Source of the DNA: Lepidonotus clava
Taxonomy: Eukaryota; Annelida; Polychaeta; Phyllodocida; Polynoidae
NCBI GenBank assembly: GCA_936440205.1
Contig: OW387133.1
Span: forward strand, 51,176,374-51,240,373
Direction of reading: 5' to 3'
DNA: 64,000 bases
Numbering within the stretch: position 1 is the stretch's first letter; every line of letters begins with the position of its first letter. Below the pieces are notes generated by a model. That model saw only the letters and a program-made list of their open reading frames with translations, was not told where the DNA came from and searched no databases. This document shows, piece after piece, positions 18,741 to 29,295 of the stretch. The position numbers and the translations under genes were made by a program.

Positions 18741-19564
18741 AATGTAAACAGCTGATTTAAAATTATTTTCTGTAGCCATTTTTTTTCTAAATTTCAGATT
18801 CATTACTTAGGACATATCTATTTTATATTTCAGAAGAATTTGTGAAGATAACGGATGTCATTTAACAGTATCTATTAGGTTTTGTCACACTAGATTACAG
18901 AGGAAAACTTCGCCGGCGAAGCCAGCCTAAAAATCTGTCAAAATATCACTTTTTACACCCAAAATTCATAAAAATGATTTGCGATGGCTTATTAGTTCAT
19001 AAATAATGGATTAAAGAAAAGAAATTGAAATTATTTTCATATAAAACTTAGATTTAGGAAGAAATATGATGCGATAATTGGGGCACCGACACAAAACGGA
19101 AGTAGAATGACGTTGCGTGGACCAAGAGAATGTACCGTCAAACGGGGCAATTTTGGCCATGTGGGGCAATTTTGGCCACCCTCCAATGATAGGTGTCTCT
19201 TTTCAATAGTTTCACTATTGATAGTAAGAAGTGAAGATATTAAGTATTATTTTGATTGAAATAGTATAAATCTACCTATGTGAGATTGTAATTGTTAGGT
19301 TATTTTAAATAATGTTACATATTTTGCATATTCTAATTTGACCTCATTTTGGGGTCACATGATCAAAAAAATGTGGTGAAAAATGAGATTGCTGCAAACT
19401 TCTGTTTCAAACTTTAATTTAGAAAAATGCTAAATTGAATAGATTGTCTTTAAATCTTCAATATATTCATCCTGATATAGAATATATTTTTAAAACTCAT
19501 TATTTTCACTTTTTCTTGGAAATAAAGGGTTCTTTCTCATTAAATTTAGAATTTTTTTTTACTG

Positions 19565-19596
19565 TGGGGCAATTTTGGCCGGCCAAAATTGCCCCA
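19565..19596. repeat. Perfect 32-bp palindrome
   Basis: TGGGGCAATTTTGGCC is followed directly by its reverse complement. It is one of the mirrored internal copies of the terminal module of the surrounding element and could extrude as a cruciform. Confidence 0.9.
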
Positions 19597-19768
19597 TATA
19601 ATTTACACCAAAATTTGTGTTTCCTTTTTCAGCAATATCACATAAATTATATTCAACAGAATGATAAAAAATGATGTATTATGACTTATATCACTGTAAC
19701 TAGATGATATAAACTTAATTGTGTCACTTCTATTATTTGGATGTATTATTTGGCTGTAGGGTTAAGAT

Positions 19769-19845
19769 AAAATTTTGAGTTTTCAAAAAAAATAATTTTA
19801 CATTTAATGTAAAAAAAAATTTTTTTTGAAAACTCAAAATTTTCT
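19769..19845. repeat. Long AT-rich hairpin
   Basis: An AAAATTTTGAGTTTTC arm is followed by A- and T-runs and then its complement GAAAACTCAAAATTTT, forming a near-perfect stem of about 35 bp. It lies between the left palindrome and the LINE remnant. Confidence 0.8.
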
Positions 19846-20039
19846 AAATGATTTGCTGGCAATTATGTATTTTGAAGAAACTTTTCATTTAGTCTACAAT
19901 TAACTCTAAATTTTGGTACCAGTTTCATGCTTCTAAGTTAATTTTTCACAAAACTACAAGAAAAATTAGTTTCTTAAGAAGCACACATTCAGGAACATTA
20001 TGTCGACACTGATAAGAAGGCCTGGGTGCTTTCTCTGAT

Positions 20040-20690
20040 GTCTGCAATCTGGCCCCATTTTGGCACTTAAGTGGCTCTGTAAGAGTCAGTGACCATGTAT
20101 ACTACAGATGGTTCAGTTTGTGAAGGATGAGCTGCAGCTGTATTTGTGACAGGCACCTACACTAAGGTCTCCACCTCAATGACGGGGAATCTATCCTACA
20201 AGCGGAACTTGTAGCCATTTGTGCAGCCCTCCTTCATGCCCTACACCAAAGCCCTGTTCACAAAATCATACACACTGACTCCCTCTCCAGTGGTGGACAT
20301 AAGTTTAAAAATCCAGGGGCCAGTTGGGCCCCTAGCTTTTCAAATCTAGGGGTCCTCACCTAAATATTGGGGTCCCTCACATATACGAGTCTTTGTTATT
20401 CATTGTTGTCTAGGGGCCAGTGGGGCCCCTAACCCAGAAAATCTAGGGGCCTGACCTGCTTTTTAAGGGTCTCAGGCCCCTGGGCCCCTGGTTATGTCCA
20501 CCCCTGCTCTCAACAGTACATGCTCTAGCAAGAAGGACTGTTCTTGGCAACACCATGCTGATTGAAAACATATTGGCCACAACAGCCCGCCTCCAAGAGT
20601 CCCCTGTCCTAAACTTGATTCCCAGCCATATAGGAATCCCAGGTAATGAAGCTGCAGACAGTGCCATCCATAGACCAGGGTCTGATTTTA
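20040..20690 (+). mobile_element. Decayed LINE fragment with an RNase H domain, split by a hAT-like insertion
   Basis: Translation gives TTDGSVCEG, AAAVFVTG, LQAELVAICAALLHAL, VHKIIHTDSLS, then after the insertion TVHALARRTVLGN, LNLIPSHIGIPGNEAADSA. These are the RNase HI blocks found at the C-terminal end of pol in LINE clades such as I, R1 or LOA. There is a TGA in the first block and a frameshift before LHLNDGES, so it is dead. Reverse transcriptase is not present. The 219-bp insertion at 20288-20506 splits a DSLSTVHA stretch that reads through in frame if it is removed. Confidence 0.8.
20288..20506. mobile_element. 219-bp hAT-like non-autonomous element with 5-bp target duplication CTCTC
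   Basis: The ends are CAGTGGTGGACATAA and the complement of CAGGGGTGGACATAA. CTCTC flanks it on both sides (20283-20287, 20507-20511). Because it interrupts a readable LINE frame, the target duplication can be confirmed from sequence alone: removing the element and one CTCTC restores the frame. The interior is rich in GGGGCC-type runs and has no coding capacity. Confidence 0.9.
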
Positions 20691-20701
20691 CCCTCTCCCC
20701 C

Positions 20702-21630
20702 TAGTTCTCCGTTTTCGTCCAGTCGATAACTTCCATATTCCTATACATAGGAGTCTTAGGTTGTCCCAAACTGCTGGAACCAGCGAAAATATCTGTAGGG
20801 AGATAGCAGAGGTTGCTGGTAACCAGCGGAGGGGGGGACACTGTGCCTATCGGTGGTATTGTGAACCTGGTTGGAGAGAGATCGTTTTCTCATAGAGAAT
20901 GCCTCGAAAGTGTAAAAATTAGCATAAAAAAGGCATTACCTGGAGATTGACGAGATGATGTCATAATAATATTCTAAAAATAGACTGTAACTAGGTCAGG
21001 GATACCCCCTTCCTCCACTGGGGGCGGCCATATTGAAAATCTGCTGGTTCCTCAGTCTCTCGCTAGGGGGATATGGTCATTCGGAGAGTATAGGTTTTAA
21101 CATAGGGTCTCTATGGGATTTGAACATTTTTCATATCGACCAAATCATGGGGGGGAGATGTTATGGGAGATGTCATGGGGGGATTCATGGGGGATGGTGT
21201 CATGGGGGATGGTGTCATGGGGGTTGATGTCATGGGGGTTGATGTCATGGGGGATGGTGTCATGGGGGATGGTGTCAAGGGGGATGGTGTCATGAAGGGA
21301 TGATGTCATGGGGATGATGTCATGGGGGGGAGATGTCATGGGGGGATTCATGATGGGGGATGTCATGGGCAGATGTCATGGGCATGTCATAGTAAAAAGC
21401 TAAGTCTATATCTGAAATTGAGTTCTTTCAATAAAATCTAATAACCGAAGCTCTTCGGTTTCTCAAACCAATCTTCAACTATCTATCGATCACCTCGATC
21501 TAGTTCTCTGTTGTCGTCCAGTTGAAAACGTCGATAGTCCGATACATCAGAGCTTGCAGTCGTTCCAAACTGCTTGAACCAGCAAAAATTCTTGGATCTG
21601 GAAAGTGCAAATCGCTGGTAACCAGCATAA
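20702..21630 (+). repeat. Diverged direct repeat pair (about 130 bp) flanking a minisatellite
   Basis: 20702-20830 and 21498-21630 share TAGTTCTC, GTCGTCCAGT, CCAAACTGCT, GAACCAGC and GCTGGTAACCAGC in the same order. The intervening DNA contains the 15-bp minisatellite at 21148-21390. This may be one element interrupted by others, or a duplicated piece of it. Confidence 0.65.
21148..21390 (+). repeat. 15-bp minisatellite, GATGGTGTCATGGGG type
   Basis: About fifteen imperfect copies. The unit is a multiple of three, so open frames occur on both strands; they are not genes. Confidence 0.9.
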
Positions 21631-22499
21631 ACCAAATCGTGACTGGAGATTGACTAAAAATAGAATTGGGGAAGCCCTTTTCAACAGAACGATGACGTCA
21701 CAACAGAAATACCAAAACAGATCATTGAGTATGCTACTACAGGGGCTCTTGATTGGGGGGGGGGGGGGGGGTCAAGACCCCACCCCGCCCCCCTCGTGCC
21801 CCTTAAGCCTATTTTGGGGACACATTAAAGAACCCCCTAGCTTGGGCTAGAGGATACTCTTCTCTACCGGTACCATTCTGTCAGGAGCTAGGTAAATGCA
21901 CCACTACTCCAGGAGAGCCAAGTGCTCTTCAACCCACCCACCCCTCCCGAATAAAAGGCTGGGTCGTGCACCAAGCTTTCAGAATTGGCTACACTGTATT
22001 TAAGACAACAACTTCCTATAACTAAAGATATGTCAATCTTCATGCTAAGATTAACTCCTACAGTCAAGCTTGATATCAAATTAAGTTAAGATATAAGTAT
22101 AGAATTCCTGCTATGATAAAATATTTCAATAAAGTCTTTGTGGTTGGCTAGCAACAGACAAAAATGCTCAACTGTCCCTAGAAAGGGTGATTAAGGTCCC
22201 TGAAGAGCTATTACAAGGTGACTGAACCTATCAAGTCCTATGTTTGTAAAGGATGATTATTTACAAGGTGGGGTTTACATAGAGCTCACAGATGAAACCC
22301 CCACCGAAACAAAAATTGTGTTTCAAGTTATATTTCCATTTCATAAAGTGTACTGTCTGATTGGACAGGGGCAGATACAGGATTGTCAAAAGTGGGGGGG
22401 AGGCAGGGGCGGATCCAGGATTTCTAAAGGGGGGGGGCCAAGATTTGGAAATGTTGTAAGTAGTATATAAGCACAGAAATTATGGCCGGCAAAGCCGGC

Positions 22500-24240
22500 C
22501 ATGGGGAGGGTATGGGAGGGGTGTCCCCTCCCATTGGGGGGGTATGGGGGGGCACCCCCAGGAAATTTGTGAAAGGATAGCATCTTATTCTTGCAATCTG
22601 AGGCATTCTGAGGTACCTTGACAACCTCAGAAGATGATATTTCCTCCCAATATTTATATGTATTCTTCTAGGGAATGGCCCCTCCCATATGGTAGGGGGG
22701 TATGGGGGTTCACCCCCAGGGAAATTTTGAAAAGATAACCTCGCATTCATGCAATCTAAGGCATTCTGAGGTACCTCATCACGAGGTACCTTGGTGACCT
22801 TAAACGATGATATTTTCCCCCTATATTTATATGTATTCTTCCAGGGAATGGCCCCTCCCATATGGAAGGGGGGTATGGGGGTTCACCCCCAGGGAAATTT
22901 TGAAAAGATAACCTCGCATTCATGCAATCTGAGGCATTCTGAGGTACATTGGTGACCTTAAAACATTTTTTTTTTCCAATAGTATATATATATATATGTA
23001 TTCTTTCAAGGAATAGCCCTACCCATTGGAGGTGGGGTATGAGGGTCCACCCCCAGGAAATTTTTGAAAAGATAGCATCTTATTCTTGCAATCTGAGGCA
23101 TTCTGAGGTACCTTGACGACCTCAGAAGATGATATTTCCTCCCAATATTTATATGTATTCTTCTAGGGAATGGCCCCTCCCATATGGTAGGGGGGTATGG
23201 GGGTTCACCCCCAGGGAAATTTTGAAAAGATAACCTCGCATTCATGCAATCTGAGGCATTCTGAGGTACATTGGTGACCTTGAAACATATTTTTTTCCCA
23301 ATAGTATATATATATATGTGTATTCTTTCAAGGAATAGCCCTACCCATTTGAGGTGGGGTATGAGGGTCCACCCCCAGGAAATTTTTGAAAAGATAGCAT
23401 CTTATTCTTGCAATCTGAGGCATTCTGAGGTACCTTGACGACCTCAGAAGATGATATTTCCTCCCAATATTTTATATGTATTCTTCTAGGGAATGGCCCC
23501 TCCCATATGGTAGGGGGGTATGGGGGTTCACCCCCAGGGAAATTTTGAAAAGATAACCTCGCATTCATGCAATCTGAGGCATTCTGAGGTACATTGGTGA
23601 CCTTGAAACATATTTTTTTCCCAATAGTATATATATATATGTGTATTCTTTCAAGGAATAGCCCTACCCATTTGAGGTGGGGTATGAGGGTCCACCCCCA
23701 GGAAATTTTTGAAAAGATAGCATCTTATTCTTGCAATCTGAGGCATTCTGAGGTACCTTGACGACCTCAGAAGATGATATTTCCTCCCAATATTTATATG
23801 TATTCTTCTAGGGAATGGCCCCTCCCATATGGTAGGGGGGTATGGGGTTCACCCCCAGGGAAATTTTGAAAAGATAACCTCGCATTCATGCAATCTAAGG
23901 CATTCTGAGGTACCTCATCACGAGGTACCTTGGTGACCTTAAACGATGATATTTTCCCCCTATATTTATATGTATTCTTCCAGGGAATGGCCCCTCCCAT
24001 ATGGAAGGGGGGTATGGGGGTTCACTCCCAGGGAAATTTTGAAAAGATAACGTCTCATTCATGCAATCTGAGGCATTCTGAGGTACCTTAGTTAATATAA
24101 AAGATTATATTTTTTCCCAATATATAGGGCCTATGCATTCTTTCAGGGAATAGTCCCATCTATTGGAGGTGGGGGTGGGGGGTGTCCCCCACTAGAAAAA
24201 TTTGAACAGGTAGCCTCTCATTCATTCAATCTGAGGTATT
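22500..24240. repeat. Tandem array, about 320-325-bp composite unit
   Basis: Each unit has two related halves containing GGCATTCTGAGGTAC and a CCACCCCCAGG/TTCACCCCCAGG box. GATAGCATCTTATTC recurs near 22575, 23070, 23390 and 23713. The last copies are more diverged. Confidence 0.85.
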
Positions 24241-24399
24241 CTGAGGCACAGGAAATAATGTTTTTCCCCTTATAATTTTGATTCAAGTATAAACTTTTGT
24301 AAGGCATTTGTTGACCATGGGGATAACCTCTGAGGAAAGTTTGGAAAGATTTAAATCAGAAGAGTAGGGATTGAGGCCACACTAAAAAAAAATTCTGGG

Positions 24400-24810
24400 G
24401 CCCTCAGGGTAAATGAGTAGGGTGAGGGTCAACCAGAGACCAGGGGGCCCTCTTGGTAAAGGAGGAGGGTGAGGGTCGACCAGAGAGGGCCAGGGGGGCC
24501 TCAGGTCACAGGAGGAGGGTGAGGGTCGACCAGAGAGGGCCAGGGGGGCCTCAGGGTAAAGGAGGAGGGGGAGGGTCGACCTGAGAGGCCAGGGGGGCCG
24601 GGGGGGCCTCAGACACATCTAGTCAAGGCCCACCACCCCTCAGAGGGCACCCCCCCCCCTTCAGACCCACCTATTTAAGGCCCACCAGCCCTCAGAGGTG
24701 GGCCCCCCTCCCCTCAGACAGAACTATTCAAGGCCCACCAGCCCTCAGAGGTGGGCCCCCCTCCCCTCAGACAGAACTATTCAAGGCCCACCTGCCCTCA
24801 GAGGTCCCCC
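24400..24810. repeat. Two adjacent GC-rich minisatellites
   Basis: From 24400 to 24610 a unit of about 55-60 bp with GGTCGACCAGAGAGG repeats about four times. From 24627 a unit of about 57 bp with AAGGCCCACCAGCCCTCAG repeats about three times. A pyrimidine/T-run and G-run follow. Confidence 0.8.
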
Positions 24811-25205
24811 ACTTTCTTTTCTTTTCCTTTCTCTTTCCTCCTCCTCCTCTTCTTCTTTTTTTTTTTTTTTTTTTTTTGGAGGGGGGGGGGGGGGGGGCGC
24901 CAAGGCCCCTCTGGCCCCCCCCCAAAATCCGCCACTGGGAGGGGGGGGTCAGTATAAAGGTATAACATTTTCCCCTCTTTTTGCCATTTAGTGGTCCAAC
25001 AAAAGGGGGGGGGGGGGGATCAGTACCCCCTGGACCCCCCCCCCCCCCCCCCCCCTGGATCCTCCCCTGTTGGAGTATGATAAAAAGTTTCCTAAACTGG
25101 TCTCTATTATTTCTTATGTAAATATAGATACACAGATATCTAGATAAATGATCAATTAATGACAGTTCCCGGGAGTATCAGGGTCTCTAGAAGGCTTTTA
25201 TATAC

Positions 25206-25249
25206 AGGTGGCCAAAATTGCCCCATCTGTGGGGCAATTTTGGCCACCT
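25206..25249. repeat. 20-bp stem, 4-nt loop inverted repeat
   Basis: AGGTGGCCAAAATTGCCCCA, a TCTG loop, then its reverse complement. This is the right-hand counterpart of the palindrome near the left end of the same element. Confidence 0.9.
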
Positions 25250-26284
25250 ATATTTTCTTCAAAATATAGTACAAAATTAATTATGTGAAAAATTATTTTG
25301 TCATAGAACAAAGTATCTTTAGTAGCTCTAATAGTACAGCAACAATAAATTTTGAGAAAAAGAAAACTATGCAGTAGGCACAATAAAAACTGCTAAAACT
25401 GGCCAAAATTGCCCCATTTGACGGTAGTCTACTGATTTTATAGTTCATTGTGCAGAAAAAATAATAGATCTAGACTATATTCCTAACCTGTGTAAGTATG
25501 AAAGCAAAATAGTCAATAATCATAATTTTTCATTTTTCATTTAAAAATCATACTTACTATCTAAAATAAATATTATTTATTTGAAAATAATAATTACTAT
25601 CTAACATAAATATCATTTAAATAAAAAAAATTATTTGAATTATTAAATTATTAAATTGTATTATCTAATTTATTTAAATTATTATCTAAATAAATTATTT
25701 ATTACATAAACAAGAAATGCGTAGTGTCCGCGGGAAAAAAGCGATCCGTGGTTTTGTTTCACATAGGGGTAGGAAACCGAACATATATCCCTCTCTTCTG
25801 ATAAATCCCTGGAATTCATACCCAAATGGCTAACTCATCCCTATTCCACAGTTAGTGTAACAGTTAGTGTAACGGAGCAGTTGTCTGCCTTACGATAACC
25901 CTACGCTTCGCTCAGTGGCAGCTTCGCTGCAAATTTCTCAGTTGCCCTTCCATGATATCCCGCAGACTCTACATAGACCCTGTGCCAGTTCCCTTTTGCT
26001 GCGGGGCTAATCCTGACATCCGCCCTATGCTACAGCATTGGAGGTGAAAGAAAACATTGGATTTCTTGTTTTTTTCCCATAAAATAGTTCTAATATTCTA
26101 GTATTTCGTAGACTAGGATCATAGTTATCTATGGATATCAACATTGTTTCTAGGAACTGAGTGTAAGAGATACAGTGAGGCATTAACTAATTCTTAAGCA
26201 TTGTGCCTATGGACCGGAACTTCGAAATTCGCCACTATATCTGCGTGATTTATTGGGTTGGCTGCGCGACCGGCACGGGGTCTA

Positions 26285-26945
26285 TGTTGTTTGATACCTT
26301 TACATAATTTTTCAAATTTTCCTTTTTACCATTTCATAATATCCCGCATACCCAACATGTTGTTTAAAACCTTTCCATAATTTTCTAAAATTTCTTATAT
26401 ACCATTTCATAATATCCCGCACACCCAACATGTTGTTAAATACCTTTCCATAATTTTCTAAAATTTCTTATATACCATTTCATAATATCCCGCGCACCCA
26501 ACATGTTGCTTAATACCTTTCCATAATTTTCTAAAATTTCTAATACCTTTTCATAATATCCTGCACACCCAACATGTTGTTTAATACCTTTCCATTATTT
26601 TCTAAAATTTCTTATATACCGTTTCATAATATCCTGCACACCCAACATGTTGTTTAATACCTTTCCATAATTTTCTAAAATTTATTTTATACCGTTTCAT
26701 AATATCCCGCACACCCAACATGTTGTTTAATACTTTTCCATAATTTTCTAAAATTTCTAATATAGGGCCTACCGTTTCATAATATCCCGCACACGCAACA
26801 TGTTGTTTAATACCTTTCCATAATTTTCTAAAATTTCTTATATACCATTTCATAATATCCTGCACACCCAACATGTTGTTTGATACCTTCACATAATTTT
26901 TTTAAAATTTCTATTTTACCATTTCATAATATCCCGCCCACCCAC
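26285..26945 (+). repeat. AT-rich satellite array in unit 1, about 72-bp unit, nine copies
   Basis: Each unit has CACCCAACATGTTG, TAATACCTTTCCATAATTTT and a CATTTCATAATATCC box. The apparent 96-codon minus-strand frame through it is an artefact of periodicity. Confidence 0.9.
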
Positions 26946-27689
26946 TATTGATTTCAAACGTTGTAAATATTTTTTATTTTGTTTCATAATCCCGCCGGGC
27001 CGTTCTGTTTGTTAGATGTTTCCATGACATGATGTCAAGGACAAGGGCCAATCAGAGTGGAGCTTACAACCAGCTTTGGCCCACCAGCCTCACTCTGGTT
27101 TTTCTAAGGGGAGCCAAAACTCCAACAAACCGGAACATTTTGCAGCATAAAGAGGGAGATTATTGATAAAATCCTTTGACCAAAAGCCACAATATAGATT
27201 AATCTAAGCAGGGAATGAACTAAAAAAGGTATGTTCACAGTTTGGGGCAGTGACATAGGAGGGTTAGGTTGTTTCAGAGGATTTGTTGTTGTAAAAGTAA
27301 GGGCAGAACCTATCATGACATTCCCCATGGATTTTGGACAGGGGGTAAAGCGATCACATCGCTACCCTCCGTGCGCCTTCGGCGCGGATCGCTTTAAATA
27401 AAGCGATCACGTCGCTACGCTCCGTGCGCCTTCGGCGCGGATCGCTTTAACAAGAAATGCGTAGTGTCCGCGGGAAAAAAGCGATCCGTGGTTCTCTTTC
27501 ACACAGGGGTAGCAGACTAAACATATATCCCTCTCTTCTAATACATCTCTGGAATTCATACCCAAATGGCTAACTCGTCCAACTTCACAGTTTTTGTAAC
27601 GAAGCAGTTGTCTGCCTTACGATAACACTTCGCTTCGCTCAGTGGCAGCTTCGCAGCAAATTTCTCATTTGCCATGTCATGATATCCTG

Positions 27690-28135
27690 TACACTCTACA
27701 TGTTATTTAATACCTTTACATAATTTTCAAATTTTCTTTTTTACCATTTCATAATATCCCCCACACCCAACATGTCGTTTAATACCTTTACAAATTTTAA
27801 AAAAAATTCTTATTTACCATTTCATAATATCCCACACACCCAACATGTTGTTTAATACCTTTCCATAATTTTCTAAAATTTATTATATACCATTTCATAA
27901 TATCCCGCACACCCTACATGTTGTTTAATACCTTTACATAATTTTTTTTAAATTTCTATTTACCATTTCATATCCCGCACACCCAACATGCTGTTTAATA
28001 CCTTTACATAATTTTTCTAAATTCCTTTTTTACCATTTCATAATATCCCACACACCCTAAATGTTGTTTAATACCTTTACATAATATTTTCAAATTTCTC
28101 TTTTACCATTTCATAATATCCCACACACCCACAAT
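27690..28135 (+). repeat. AT-rich satellite array in unit 2, about six copies
   Basis: The same unit as at 26285-26945, with fewer and more varied copies. The copy-number difference indicates expansion or contraction after the block duplicated. Confidence 0.9.
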
Positions 28136-28334
28136 TGATTTCAAATGTTGTAAATACTTTTATTCCGTTTCATATCCCGCAAGGCTGTTTTGTATGTTAG
28201 ATGTTCTCATGACATGATGTCAAGGACAAGGGCCAATCAGAGTGGAGCTTACAACCAGCTTTGGCCCACCAGCCTCACTCTGGCTTTTCTAAGGGGAGCC
28301 AAAACTCCAACAAACTGGAACATTTTGCAGCATA

Positions 28335-28653
28335 GGCACCTTGCGCAACGTCGTTTTCGGGACGTATTATGGCGTGCGACACCGGCGACTGGAGAACTTC
28401 TGGTCCGTTTTTTACTATAGGATAAAGAGGAGGGGGCTGCTTCTTTGGTTTCCTGTGTCTCTAAAACTCAATTTACAAAGAAAATTTGAATGGTTATGGA
28501 TAGCTTAGGCCTTTCTCTACAAAATATCACAAAATGAAAATTTATTTTTCGTAGGAGCATTAGATAATCTGAGTTGTTTGGTGCTCCCAATGCTAAAGGA
28601 TAGGCGGGAAGTCCTCCACTGCTCCGCAGCAAACGACGTTGTGCAAGCTCTCT
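28335..28653. mobile_element. 319-bp MITE present in block unit 2 but absent from unit 1
   Basis: The terminal inverted repeats share CTTGC(G/A)CAACGTCGTTT. ATA lies on both sides (28332-28334, 28654-28656). Unit 1 has the uninterrupted sequence GCAGCATAAAGAGGG near 27141, giving an empty site. A 3-bp duplication suggests a PIF/Harbinger-like family, which is inference. Confidence 0.85.
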
Positions 28654-29295
28654 ATAAAGAGGGAGAATATTGATACAATCCTTTGACTAAAAGCCACAAT
28701 ATGGATTAATCTAAGAAGGGAATGAACTAAGAAAGGTATGCTGACAGTTTGGAGCAGTGACATGGGAGGATGAGGTTGTTTCAGGGGTTTTGTTGTTGTG
28801 AAAGTTGGGACAGAACCTATCATGACATTGCCCATGGATTTTGAACAGGGGGTAAAGCGATCACGTCGCTACGCTCCGTGGCGGCTTCGCCGCGGATCGC
28901 TTTAAAAAAATATGCATCTATCAATTCATAATCATTGCATGGGAGATCTAAGTACAGGAATATCTTGATGATCATAAATTTGGTTAAATTTTTCTTTGCA
29001 TATTATTTTTGATTTATTTGGCGCCCCATAATTTTCCAGGAAGGCTGCCGGCGTGATGCTCTACTTTATTTTGGCGCTTTATTTTAGGTCACTCGCCCAC
29101 AACCAGCTTCACCGTCTCTAACCAGCGACATCAGTTCATCAAAATCTCGTGACAACAGCAGACATCAAAATCTTTTATGACCAAATGTCTTCGTTTACTT
29201 CCCATTAACCTGAAACGAACAAGTGTCAACAATTTTCGCTTGCTACGACCTATTTATACTTTGATTTCTACACTACAGCAATACGACATTTCACG

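Larger units (their letters stand above)
22404..24937. mobile_element. Nested hAT-like element with TSD GGAGG
   Basis: It begins CAGGGGCGGATCCAGGATTT and ends AAAATCCGCCACTG, with GGAGG on both sides (22399-22403, 24938-24942). Its body is mostly tandem repeat: a roughly 320-bp composite unit (22500-24240), then two GC-rich minisatellites. Apparent ORFs in it are by-products of the repeats. Confidence 0.85.
22366..25069. mobile_element. 2.7-kb hAT-like non-autonomous element with TSD TTGGA, hosting a second one
   Basis: The left end CAGGGGCAGATACAGGA and the right end (complement of CAGGGGAGGATCCAGG) are flanked by TTGGA at 22361-22365 and 25070-25074. Nearly all of its interior is a second, related element at 22404-24937. 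No transposase ORF is visible. Confidence 0.85.
19135..25424. mobile_element. 6.3-kb interval bounded by long inverted repeats, TA-flanked, with nested insertions
   Basis: The left end (CCGTCAAACGGGGCAATTTT) and right end (its complement, with one difference visible) are inverted and flanked by TA on both sides (19133-19134, 25425-25426). The GGGGCAATTTTGGCC module recurs inside in mirror-symmetrical fashion: a second copy at the left end, a perfect palindrome at 19565-19596 and a stem-loop at 25206-25249. This resembles a Tc1/mariner-like or palindromic foldback element. No transposase is visible. The interval holds a LINE remnant, minisatellites and two nested hAT-like elements. An alternative is two related elements sharing ends. 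Confidence 0.55.
25709..28903 (+). repeat. Tandem duplication of a 1.5-1.7-kb block with terminal GC hairpins
   Basis: Unit 1 (25709-27448) and unit 2 (27449-28903) both start ACAAGAAATGCGTAGTG, contain an AT-rich satellite array, share a downstream block (GACATGATGTCAAGGACAAG onward), and end in a hairpin with AAAGCGATC and GATCGCTTT arms. Unit 1 ends in two such hairpins. The order of unique head, internal tandem array and terminal hairpin resembles some Helitron-like non-autonomous elements, but the 3' terminus is not diagnostic, so the class is open. Confidence 0.8.

Noticed and set aside
22386-24000. Repeated minus-strand frames with FQNFPGGEPPYPP-like strings
   Set aside because: They fall in the 320-bp tandem array of a non-autonomous hAT-like element and recur because the DNA recurs.
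24698-24991. Plus-strand frame with poly-Ser/Phe and poly-Gly
   Set aside because: It is a translated minisatellite plus T-run and G-run; there is no coding character.
26602-26892. 96-codon minus-strand frame with internal repeats
   Set aside because: It is periodicity of the 72-bp AT-rich satellite.
26285-28135. CRISPR-like array
   Set aside because: The repeats are 72-bp AT-rich tandem units without unique spacers, in an animal genome.
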